Assembly (NCBI GenBank): GCA_937925525.1
Contig: CALALS010000047.1
Location: 1 to 50,239 of the forward strand
Direction of reading: 5' to 3'
DNA: 50,239 nucleotides
From: an uncultured Flavobacteriales bacterium
GTDB taxonomy: Bacteria; Bacteroidota; Bacteroidia; Flavobacteriales_E; Vicingaceae
Shown: piece after piece, positions 42,888 to 50,239 of the stretch
How positions within the stretch are numbered: the stretch's first letter is position 1
Layout: every line of letters begins with the position of its first letter
Made by a program: the position numbers and the translations under genes
The notes under the pieces: model-generated
What the model saw: only the letters and a program-made list of their open reading frames with translations
What the model was told of the DNA's origin: nothing
The model's database searches: none

Positions 42888-43666
42888 CAGCTTAACTTAA
42901 ATAAGTTATTGGCATTTTTTGTAGTTATTTCAGCTATTTTAGCCAAAGGCAAATCGTAAATTTCCGAAAGCTTTTTAGCAACCAGATTTACATAAGCGCT
43001 TTCATTCCTTTGCCCTCTGTGAGGAGCAGGCGTTAAATACGGAGAGTCGGTTTCTAAAATTAAATGCTCTACATCTATTTGTTCAATTATTTTGTCTACT
43101 CCTGAGTTTTTAAAAGTAACGACACCGCCTATTCCAAGTTTAAATCCTCCATAAGAAAGAATATGGTCGGCATGTTCTTTAGTTCCGGTAAAACAATGAA
43201 AAACTCCTGTTAAATTATTGTCATTTAACTTATCTATTACCTCAAAAGTCTCATCAAAAGAATCTCTTACATGAATTACAATTGGAAGTTGAAATTCTTT
43301 AGCCCACTCTATTTGCTGGGCTAATGCTTCTTTTTGTTGATTAATAAATGTTTTATCCCAGTATAAATCAGTTCCTATTTCTCCAACAGCCACCCAATTC
43401 ATCACTTTATTCTTTAGATTAGCATAAACTAAGTCTAACTCCTTTTCAAAGTTATCACCTACTGAACAAGGATGTAATCCTGTCATCGGAAAACAGTTTT
43501 CAGGAAAAGTTTCACAAAGCTTTTTGATAGCAGGATATGATTTACTTTCAATGGCCGGAAGCAGCATCTTGGTTACATTTTGGTCAATTGCCCTTTGAAT
43601 AACCTCTTGCCAATCATTTTCAAACTGTTCTAAAAAAAGATGCGTATGTGTATCTATTAAATTCAA
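42887..43666 (-). CDS. tatD: TatD family metal-dependent hydrolase (DNase)
   Basis: A 259-residue TatD-type hydrolase of the amidohydrolase superfamily, a nuclease for 3'-5' trimming or DNA/RNA repair. Motifs: 'IDTHTHLF' (His7, His9), 'VGEIGTDLYWDK' (Glu), 'IVIHVRDSFDETF' (His), 'GVFHCFTGTKEHADHIL' (His) and 'LILETDSPYLTPAPHRG' (Asp). The likely start is TTG 43666, since the family opens M(x)LIDTHTHL and no ATG or GTG exists nearby. It is the first gene of the tatD-GH3 operon. The 52-base divergent region holds the promoter of the GT9 gene. Confidence 0.92.
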   Translation of the reverse strand: MNLIDTHTHLFLEQFENDWQEVIQRAIDQNVTKMLLPAIESKSYPAIKKLCETFPENCFPMTGLHPCSVGDNFEKELDLVYANLKNKVMNWVAVGEIGTDLYWDKTFINQQKEALAQQIEWAKEFQLPIVIHVRDSFDETFEVIDKLNDNNLTGVFHCFTGTKEHADHILSYGGFKLGIGGVVTFKNSGVDKIIEQIDVEHLILETDSPYLTPAPHRGQRNESAYVNLVAKKLSEIYDLPLAKIAEITTKNANNLFKLS

Positions 43667-43705
43667 GATATCTTCTTTCTAAGGTGCGAAATTACAAAAT
43701 ACCTT

Positions 43706-43713
43706 TACTTTTG
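43706..43713 (+). promoter_or_regulatory. TACTTTTG -7 box of the GT9 gene
   Basis: A perfect TAnnTTTG box followed by tgtga and TTG 43719, a 5-base gap. It supports the rare TTG start and a leaderless message. Confidence 0.55.
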
Positions 43714-43718
43714 TGTGA

Positions 43719-44705
43719 TTGAAGGTAAAGATTAAAATATTAATTATTCGATTTAGTTCTATCGGAGATATTGTTTTAACAACTCCTATTGTTAGGTGTT
43801 TAAAAAACAAAGAAGATGCTGAAGTAGAAATCCACTACTTAACCAAAAAACAATATGAGTCTATTTTATCTTCAAACCCATATATTTCTAAGGTTGATAC
43901 TATTGAGAAAAGTACAGCCGAAGTAATAGAAGAATTGAAAAAAGAACAATACGATTACATTGTAGATTTACATAAAAACATACGTTCTTCTCAAGTAAAA
44001 AGGAAATTAAAGCTAGTAGATTTTACTTATAATAAAAGAAACGTAGAAAAATGGTTGTTGGTGAATTTTGGCATAAACAAACTTCCTGATAATCATATTG
44101 TAGATAGGTATTTTGAAGCTATTCAGCCACTTGATGTTACAAATGACAATAAAGGCTTAGACTTTTTTATTCCCAAAGAAGACGAATTAGAACTTTCTCA
44201 GTTTGGAGTAAATGAAAAATACATTGCCATTACCGTTGGAGCAAAACAAACCGGAAAAAAGATTTCTCCAAAACAATGGATTGAAATTTTAGAAAAAATT
44301 GAAATGAAAGCTGTTTTATTGGGTGGAAATGAAGATAGTGAGGCAGCAAAACAAATAGAAGAAAAGTTGGGAAGTAGAGTTATAAATTTATGTGGTAAAT
44401 TAAATTTAAACCAGTCAGCTTCTGTTATTCAGCAAAGTGAATTAGTTATTTGTCATGATACAGGTTTAATGCATATCGCTTCAGCATTTAAGAAAAAAAT
44501 AATTTCTGTTTGGTGTTGTACTCGCCCTGTTTTAGGGATGTATCCTTATCAGCCACACCCTGATTCGGTAATGATTTTACCTGAAGATGTAAAACCTCAA
44601 CCTTGTAGTAAATTGGGCGATAAGTGTAAGAATAACCCAAGTTGTTCGGAAAGAATTTCAACCCAAGAAGTGGTGAATTCTGTAAACCGACTTTTAAGTA
44701 AATAA
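43719..44705 (+). CDS. Glycosyltransferase family 9, heptosyltransferase-like
   Basis: A 328-residue cytoplasmic enzyme starting at TTG. It opens with 'ILIIRFSSIGDIVLTTPIVR', the GT9 N-terminal signature (xxSxGDxxxxxP), has 'AITVGAKQTGKKISPKQWIE' and 'VKLINLCGKLNLNQSASVIQ'-type segments ('VINLCGKLNLNQSASV'), then 'LVICHDTGLMHIASAFKKK', the donor-binding 'HDTGLMH' of ADP-heptose:LPS transferases. Such enzymes add heptose or related sugars to the LPS core. The Cys-rich end 'PQPCSKLGDKCKNNPSCSER' is typical of flavobacterial members. Its 3' end overlaps the convergent thioesterase by 12 bases. Confidence 0.88.
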   Translation: MKVKIKILIIRFSSIGDIVLTTPIVRCLKNKEDAEVEIHYLTKKQYESILSSNPYISKVDTIEKSTAEVIEELKKEQYDYIVDLHKNIRSSQVKRKLKLVDFTYNKRNVEKWLLVNFGINKLPDNHIVDRYFEAIQPLDVTNDNKGLDFFIPKEDELELSQFGVNEKYIAITVGAKQTGKKISPKQWIEILEKIEMKAVLLGGNEDSEAAKQIEEKLGSRVINLCGKLNLNQSASVIQQSELVICHDTGLMHIASAFKKKIISVWCCTRPVLGMYPYQPHPDSVMILPEDVKPQPCSKLGDKCKNNPSCSERISTQEVVNSVNRLLSK

Positions 44706-45197
44706 AGCTTTTAGTTCAGTAGCATCGTTAGCTTTCATTTTACCCGCTAAAACTAAACTCAGTTGCCTTCTTCTTAGCGCTCCATCATAACGTTGCTTCT
44801 CTTCTTCAGTTTCGGGAACTAGCTCCGGAACCTCAATAGGATTGCCTCTTTGGTCAACGGCTACAAAAGTATAAATTGCACTATTTGATTGTTTTCTTTT
44901 TCCATTTGTTTCAATAAAAACATCTACAAAAATCTCCATTGAAGAAGTAAATGCTCTGGAAACTCTTGCTTCTAATATCACTAAATCTCCTAAGCGAATA
45001 GGATCTCCAAAATGCACATTGTTCACGGAAGCAGTAACACAAATTCTATTGGAATGACGATGGGCGCATATTGCTGCGGCAATATCTATCCAATGGAGTA
45101 ACTTACCTCCCATTAGATTGTCTAACATGTTAGTATCATTTGGAAGAACTAACTCTGTTTTAATGGTAAATGAGTCTTTCGGTGTTTTTGCTTTCAT
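44694..45197 (-). CDS. Acyl-CoA thioesterase, hotdog fold
   Basis: A 167-residue protein of the YciA/acot-type hotdog family, which hydrolyses acyl-CoAs in the cytoplasm. Visible: 'LPNDTNMLDNLMGGKLLHWI', where the conserved Asn/Gly-Gly motif and Asp ('DIAAAICAHRH') lie, 'SVNNVHFGDPIRLGDLVILE' and 'VFIETNGKRKQSNSAIYTFV', all matching the family. The C-terminus is helical. It starts 3 bases after the stop of the saccharopine dehydrogenase-like gene, so both are in one operon, whose first gene is that one. Confidence 0.9.
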   Translation of the reverse strand: MKAKTPKDSFTIKTELVLPNDTNMLDNLMGGKLLHWIDIAAAICAHRHSNRICVTASVNNVHFGDPIRLGDLVILEARVSRAFTSSMEIFVDVFIETNGKRKQSNSAIYTFVAVDQRGNPIEVPELVPETEEEKQRYDGALRRRQLSLVLAGKMKANDATELKALFT

Positions 45198-45200
45198 AGA

Positions 45201-46541
45201 TTAATTGATTTCTTTCTCTTCAAATTTAATTCCGAAACTTTCTAGCTCGCTTAAAATTGGTAAATAAATTTCCGGTGTAATTGGCAAATGAACTCCAGGT
45301 GTTTTTATTTCTCCTCTATGAACCATTTTTAAGGCTATGCCTAATGGTAAGCCAACTGTTTTTGCCATTGCGGTGTAAGGTCTTTCTTCGCCTATGCAAA
45401 CCATAGAAGAATGTCTTTCTTTTCGCTCTCCATCTTTTTCGTAAACAAACTTGTGCCACATTACAATCATATCTTTGTCCCTTTGTTCCAGCTTCCACTT
45501 CTTTTCTAAAATATGTTGTAAAACTTGAGCAGGAGTAGCCTCTTTTAAACCTATTTTTGTTTTCTCAAATAAGCCAAGCCATTCTAATTTTTCCCATAAA
45601 TCCACATCATCTTGGTCAATTTTTAAATACTGTCTTAACTTTATTTCTACAGAATCATTAGGGTTGTAAGCCAAAAAGGTATTAATAAATTCACGATGAG
45701 TCATTTCTTCTGTATTGGGCAAAATATAAGTATCATCTGTTACCCCAAGTTGAACAAATAAGTTCCAGGCTTTACAAAATCCCGGTCGTCTTAACGTTCC
45801 CCTAAACATTGTTTTAACATTATCTAGCCCATATACTGAACGGTATTTTAATGAATCTCTGTTTGCATAGCCCTCAAATTTTCCATATCCATCAATAGAA
45901 ATAATTTCGGTTCGTCTGAATAGTTTGTGGTAAGGAATAAACTTATACTGTCCCTCCTGAATAAACTTTACCGCACCTCCTTGTCCGGCTATAATTACGT
46001 TTCTTGGGTTCCATGTAAATTTATAATTCCATGGATTGTTATCTGATTCCGGAGCTACTAAACCTCCCGTAAAGCTTTCAAAATCCCTCATTACTCCGCC
46101 TTCTTCTTTGATGTCGTGAATAACTTTCATAGCAGACATGTGGTCAATTCCCGGGTCAACTCCCATTTCATTTAAAAAGATTACTCCTGAGGATTTTGCA
46201 TCATCAGAAAGCTCTCTCATTTCATCAGAAATATATGAGGCAGTGAGTAAGTGTTTGCAGTGCTTTAAACATGCTTTTGCAACCGGAACATGCATGTGTG
46301 CAGGAAGCATTGAAATAACATAGTCAGCTTCTCTCACGAAAAGTTCCATTTGAAATTCATTCGTTGCATCAAATTGTTCTGCTGAAGCTACATCTTCATA
46401 GTAATCAATTGCTTTTTCGGCAGACTTTAAGTCCTGGTCAACAACTTTAACTTTCCAGCCTTCGTTTTCAGCATTATCACATAAATATTTGATTAATGAT
46501 ACAGAAGAGCGACCAGCTCCAATTACTAAAACGTTTTTCAT
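45201..46541 (-). CDS. Saccharopine dehydrogenase-like (LYS9-type) oxidoreductase
   Basis: A 446-residue enzyme of the saccharopine dehydrogenase family. The N-terminal Rossmann fold has 'VLVIGAGRSSVSLIKYLCDN' (glycine-rich, residues 4-11), then 'YVISMLPAHMHVPVAKACLK', 'GVIFLNEMGVDPGIDHMSAM', all typical of the reductase that forms or cleaves saccharopine in lysine metabolism. The centre ('TFLAYNPNDSVEIKLRQYLK') and 'AKTVGLPLGIALKMVHRGEI' support the family. Bacteroidota carry this gene widely, and the exact substrate in this bacterium is inferred as saccharopine or a relative. A TATATTTA box lies 4 bases before the ATG. It forms an operon with the thioesterase. Confidence 0.88.
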   Translation of the reverse strand: MKNVLVIGAGRSSVSLIKYLCDNAENEGWKVKVVDQDLKSAEKAIDYYEDVASAEQFDATNEFQMELFVREADYVISMLPAHMHVPVAKACLKHCKHLLTASYISDEMRELSDDAKSSGVIFLNEMGVDPGIDHMSAMKVIHDIKEEGGVMRDFESFTGGLVAPESDNNPWNYKFTWNPRNVIIAGQGGAVKFIQEGQYKFIPYHKLFRRTEIISIDGYGKFEGYANRDSLKYRSVYGLDNVKTMFRGTLRRPGFCKAWNLFVQLGVTDDTYILPNTEEMTHREFINTFLAYNPNDSVEIKLRQYLKIDQDDVDLWEKLEWLGLFEKTKIGLKEATPAQVLQHILEKKWKLEQRDKDMIVMWHKFVYEKDGERKERHSSMVCIGEERPYTAMAKTVGLPLGIALKMVHRGEIKTPGVHLPITPEIYLPILSELESFGIKFEEKEIN

Positions 46542-46545
46542 AAAT

Positions 46546-46553
46546 TAAATATA
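46546..46553 (-). promoter_or_regulatory. TATATTTA -7 box
   Basis: A one-mismatch TAnnTTTG box (A for G at the end), 4 bases before the ATG of the saccharopine dehydrogenase-like gene. Confidence 0.45.
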
Positions 46554-46590
46554 AAGCTCAAAACTAAAAAATTGAAAGGGCTTTACATCA

Positions 46591-48825
46591 TTATTTTTTA
46601 ATTACTTTAAAAAAGTGCTCTTTGTTTTCTGCAATAACTTTAATAAAGTAAAGACCATCATTAAAGCTTGAAATGTCTAAACTATGTATTTGAGTTCTAT
46701 TGCTTTTAGTTTGAGTTTTCTCAAGCAGTTTACCTGTTAGGTCGTATAAATAGATTTCTATGTTGTCATCGTTTTCAAGATTAACATCAATATTAATTTT
46801 TCCTGAAGTAGGGTTTGGATATAGATAAACTTCTGAGGTTTTGGAAATACTATTTACTGATAACGTATTACCTATATTAAATTGGTGAATAATCTGAGTT
46901 CCAAAATCTGAAGAAAACACTTTGAAATCTCCACCGGTTACTTTTGAGAGCCTGAGAAAACCACTTCCGTCATTGTTTGCAAAAAAGGAAAGTCCGTCTT
47001 TATCGGTATCGGTAAGTCTTAGCTCGTAACAATCATCCGGTAGTTGAAGCGTATCTCTGTAAAAAGTATTTGCGGCAAGAGAACTCCAGTCTTTACTATA
47101 AACAACTATTCCGCTTGAGTTAGTAATAGTTACTTTATTTTCCCAATAAGCAAGGTTTGGCCTATAAAATACTATTAAATTATTCATATAAACCGGAGGC
47201 AAATCAAAGGATGAATGCATCTCATCATTCCAGATATTTTGATCAGCAACACCATTTGGCTGGCTAAGCTTTACTTCAAATTTCGTGTTTTGAGCAGGGC
47301 CGGAAATAATGCCTAAACCAGGTAAATAAACTGTATCTACCTCTAAAAATTTTAGGTTTCCGGTCCAGCTATAATTTGATAGTGTATTTCCTGAAACACC
47401 ATAAGCTATATTTAATGATTTAAGGGTGTCTGAACCATAATTCTTAATTACAATAATGGGTTGTCCGCAAATAGGGTTATATCTGTTATATCTTTCATCG
47501 TTGTTTGGTGTAATTATTTCTTCTACACCTGCATCATTTACAAAGTTTGGTAAATTATAAGTGAATAATTGTGCTTCTATTATATAATTGGGATGAAAAC
47601 TTGCACCTCCTGAATAAGTGTATGGGTCAAAGTCTAACTTAATACTATCTAATCCAGTGGATAAATAAGGTGTTAAATCATGGTCAAAAGCAAGTGTTCT
47701 ATCTCCCGGACACCATGCAGATCGGTCGTAAAGCCAAGTTCCTGTTTGTGGATAAACCGCATTCATTCCGCAGTCATATCTAAATACTAATTGCGAGTGA
47801 GTTTGAGTGCCATTAACTTTGACATAATAATTTTTCGGACAAAATTCAGCACAGTTTTGAGCCCCACCAAAGCTATGCCCTGAAGGTACTACTCTAAACA
47901 TTGCCTGAGAAGGAGGGATAGTAAAATTAAGCTTTTTATATTTTAAAATACTATTGATTGGGTTAGAAGTATTACCATAATGAAACCCACCCATTCCGCT
48001 AGAATAAACATTTTGCACATCAATTACATCTCTTGGTGGAGTTCCTTCTATAAAATCAAAGTCTAACGTAATGGTAAAGCCATCTTGCCAGCCTCCATAA
48101 AATGCCCTTATTTGAACTGAGTCATGAAGTAAAGGCTCATAGTCTGTTACATCAAAATACCATGTCCAATACCAGCCATTGTTTTTATTTCCGGAGTAAA
48201 ACATCATAACTAAGACTAACTAAAAAACAATTATTTTTCAAAAATAATCGTAAAAGTTTATATATGTCAAATAACAAGTAGAATCAGAGGTAATGAAAGT
48301 TGAATCGATAACTTTACCTAAAGTATCATAGGTATAATTATAAAAATTTGTTTCCCATACCCAAAGTGAATCAGTTGGTATTAAAGGATTATTGGTATCG
48401 CCATAAATCATGATTTTGCTTTGCACACAAATAGATGAGTCTGTGAGTTTTGTAGTAGCATTAAAAAATCTACAGTAGGTTGTGTCAAGTGTAAAAAGGA
48501 CGGAGTCTTTATTTACAGCGTTTACAGTAAATGAAGGAGCTTGTTTTAAGGTAGAATCCGTTTCTCCATTTCTGTGAAGTATTTCAATTTTCGTAGTATA
48601 ATCCCATCCACTACATCCCGTAGAAGGGCAGCCTAACTTATATCTTAGCTGGATTTTTCTGTAAGAAAGACTATCGGAAGGAAAAACAACCCAATTGTCT
48701 TTTGTGCCATACCAATTCCAATGCTCTTCATTGTGAGACCTGAAAGTAGTTATGTATCCAACACCAGCATAAACATCGATTTGAAAAATAAGTAGTAAAG
48801 AAAAAACAAATAATATATACCTCAT
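46591..48825 (-). pseudogene. Secreted PNGase F-like protein with T9SS type A domain, interrupted by in-frame TGA and TAG
   Basis: One frame from ATG 48825 (after a TTG at 48834) to 46591 spans 745 codons with stops at codon 196 (TGA, 48238-48240) and codon 202 (TAG, 48220-48222). The N-terminal part has the signal MRYILFVFSLLLIFQIDVYA and the PNGase F signature 'GCPSTGCSGWDYTTKIEI'; after the stops the same frame resumes with 'NNGWYWTWYFDVTDYEPLLH' and 'FDFIEGTPPRDVIDVQNVY', the second half of the catalytic domain. PNGase F cuts N-glycans from glycoproteins. The C-terminus is a type A T9SS sorting domain ('VYLYPNPTSGKINIDVNL'). Between the stops the sequence is poorly conserved, which may mean a decayed stretch. 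A later ATG (48207) could restart a truncated product without signal peptide. Confidence 0.75.
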
Positions 48826-48903
48826 GACTGACAATTAAGCCACTAAAGTACAACTATGGTTTTCGGGAATGGAAGAATTAAAAACGCATTATTACAATGC
48901 TAT

Positions 48904-50238
48904 TTACTCCATTTTAAAGTCTTCTAAAAACTTAGTGTTGTAATTCCCTTTTCTGAAGTTTTTATCTTTCATCAATTTTTGATGAAAAGGAATTGTAGTT
49001 TTAATTCCCTCTATGATGTATTCATCTAAAGCTCTTTCCATTTTGGTAATGGCTTCCTCTCTGGTTTGAGCAACGGTGATAAGCTTACCAATCATAGAAT
49101 CGTAGTTTGGCGGAATAGTATAGCCTGAATAAACGTGAGTATCTATTCGAATACCATGACCTCCGGGTGAGTGATATGAAGTGATTTTTCCAGGACTAGG
49201 AGCAAAATTTCTGTAAGGGTCTTCTGCGTTAATTCTACACTGAATGGAGTGCATATTTGGGGTATAGTTTTTTCCGGATATTTTTTCTCCGGCAGCAATT
49301 TTAATTTGCTCTTTTACCAAATCATAATCAATTACTTCTTCAGTAATGGTATGCTCAACCTGAATACGAGTATTCATCTCCATAAAGTAGAAGTTTCTAT
49401 GTTTATCTACTAAAAACTCAATAGTACCTACTCCTTCATATTTTATTGCCATGGCGCCTTTAATGGCTGCTTCTCCCATTTCTTTACGAAGTTTGTCTGT
49501 CATAAAAGGAGATGGTGTTTCCTCTACTAATTTTTGATGACGCCTTTGAATAGAGCAATCTCTTTCTGAAAGATGGCAAGCTTTTTTTCCGTCTCCGGCA
49601 ATCTGAATTTCAATGTGTCTTGGCTCTTCAATAAACTTTTCCATGTACATTCCGTCATTGCCAAAAGCCGCCTTTGCTTCTTTACGAGCACTTTCCCATG
49701 CCTCTTCCAATTCTTCCTCTTTCCAAAGAACTCTCATTCCTTTACCGCCACCACCGGCAGTTGCTTTCATCATTACAGGATAGCCTATTTTGATAGCTAC
49801 TTTTTTTGCATCGGCTAAATCCTTTAATAGACCCGGAGAACCAGGAACGCAAGGAACTCCAGCTTTTAACATGGTAGCTTTGGCAGATGCTTTATCTCCC
49901 ATGGCATTAATCATCTTTGGAGAAGCACCAATAAACTTAATGCCATTTTCTTGGCATATTTTTGAAAATTTAGCGTTTTCAGATAAAAAACCGTAACCAG
50001 GATGAATGGCATCGGCATTTGTGATTTCAGCCGCTGCAATTATTCTGGGCATGTTTAAATAAGACTCCGAACTTTGAGGCGGACCTATACAAACAGCTTC
50101 ATCCGCAAAGCGAACATGTAAACTATCTTTATCTGCTGTAGAGTAAACTGCTACAGTTTTTATTCCCATCTCTTTGCAAGAGCGTATAATTCTAAGAGCT
50201 ATTTCACCTCTGTTGGCAATAAGAATTTTCTTAAACAT
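48904..50238 (-). CDS. accC: Acetyl-CoA carboxylase biotin carboxylase subunit
   Basis: AccC carboxylates the biotin of AccB in the first step of fatty acid synthesis. The 444-residue sequence appears complete: the ATG is at 50236-50238, one base before the window edge. The N-terminus is 'MFKKILIANRGEIALRII', then 'IHPGYGFLSENAKFSKICQ', the ATP-grasp glycine loop 'KATAGGGGKGMRVLW', 'EKFIEEPRHIEIQIAGD', 'HLSERDCSIQRRHQKLVEE' and 'MEMNTRIQVEH'. Residues at the biotin and ATP sites seem intact. An adjacent accB is normally upstream and would lie outside the window. The 78-base gap to the PNGase F-like gene contains a weak TACTTTAG box at 48843-48850. Confidence 0.95.
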   Translation of the reverse strand: MFKKILIANRGEIALRIIRSCKEMGIKTVAVYSTADKDSLHVRFADEAVCIGPPQSSESYLNMPRIIAAAEITNADAIHPGYGFLSENAKFSKICQENGIKFIGASPKMINAMGDKASAKATMLKAGVPCVPGSPGLLKDLADAKKVAIKIGYPVMMKATAGGGGKGMRVLWKEEELEEAWESARKEAKAAFGNDGMYMEKFIEEPRHIEIQIAGDGKKACHLSERDCSIQRRHQKLVEETPSPFMTDKLRKEMGEAAIKGAMAIKYEGVGTIEFLVDKHRNFYFMEMNTRIQVEHTITEEVIDYDLVKEQIKIAAGEKISGKNYTPNMHSIQCRINAEDPYRNFAPSPGKITSYHSPGGHGIRIDTHVYSGYTIPPNYDSMIGKLITVAQTREEAITKMERALDEYIIEGIKTTIPFHQKLMKDKNFRKGNYNTKFLEDFKME

Positions 50239-50239
50239 A

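Noticed and set aside
24948..48825. Stop codon reassignment (a non-standard genetic code)
   Set aside because: TAA, TAG and TGA all occur as the internal stops and all also end normal genes in the window, so no single codon is reassigned.
46591..48834. Diversity-generating retroelement as cause of the changed stretch in the PNGase F-like gene
   Set aside because: No reverse transcriptase or template repeat is visible, and the changes seem to go toward T on the coding strand, not to scatter from A.
1..50239. tRNA, rRNA, CRISPR, insertion sequence, prophage
   Set aside because: No cloverleaf-like block, spaced direct repeats, transposase or phage protein was seen; intergenic gaps are short and explained.

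Overview
This is low-GC DNA, about one third G+C by eye, from a member of the Bacteroidota, most likely order Flavobacteriales. The evidence is: several secreted proteins ending in type IX secretion system (T9SS) sorting domains of type A and type B; a MurF-alanine racemase fusion; a Bacteroidota-type thymidine kinase and amidophosphoribosyltransferase; a CarboxypepD_reg-like TonB-dependent receptor; and TAnnTTTG promoter boxes with almost no Shine-Dalgarno sites. I see no rRNA, tRNA, CRISPR array, insertion sequence, integrase or phage gene. Most of the window is core chromosome with compact, alternating short operons.

Layout. 1-1283: end of a T9SS-secreted PKD-like protein. 1375-3630: APS reductase (cysH), a sugar epimerase and convergent rsmI. 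3738-6962: ECF sigma factor with an overlapping membrane partner (anti-sigma candidate), a CFI-box lipoprotein and a small outer-membrane-type protein. 6946-8822 (minus): M28 peptidase and a conserved hypothetical. 8898-11920: tdk and murF-alr. 11923-15399 (minus): large SprA-related outer-membrane barrel. 15486-20942: exonuclease III, orphan peptide-type ABC binding lipoprotein, a DUF5723-like membrane protein, a small orphan gene and a T9SS protein. 20943-23849: CvpA, two hypotheticals and tyrS. 23927-28806: an epimerase, then a probable metal-uptake cluster (His-rich small protein, TonB receptor, two lipoproteins). 28854-32684 (minus): TolC, membrane fusion protein, tsaB and a DUF4296-like lipoprotein. 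32860-37325: M43 metalloprotease, SPOR protein and purF. 37500-41408: 1302-residue multidomain T9SS type B surface protein. 41400-46541: GH3-family enzyme, TatD, heptosyltransferase-like GT9, thioesterase and a saccharopine dehydrogenase-like enzyme. 46591-50238 (minus): PNGase F-like protein and biotin carboxylase accC.

Two patterns cut across the window. First, four otherwise intact genes carry in-frame stop codons without any frameshift: the His-rich small gene (TAA at 25098), the M43 protease (TGA at 34033), purF (TAA at 36816) and the PNGase F-like gene (TGA at 48238 and TAG at 48220). All three stop codons are involved, so sequence error or decay is more likely than genetic recoding, but purF is normally important. 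Second, at least ten genes have a TAnnTTTG-type promoter box only 3-7 nt before the start codon, which predicts leaderless or nearly leaderless mRNAs, several of them starting with GTG or TTG.

I did not find a clear new multi-gene defence or mobile system. The most distinctive leads are the leaderless promoter pattern, the in-frame stop cluster, the sigma factor/PKD membrane protein/CFI-box lipoprotein group, and the His-rich metal-uptake cluster.
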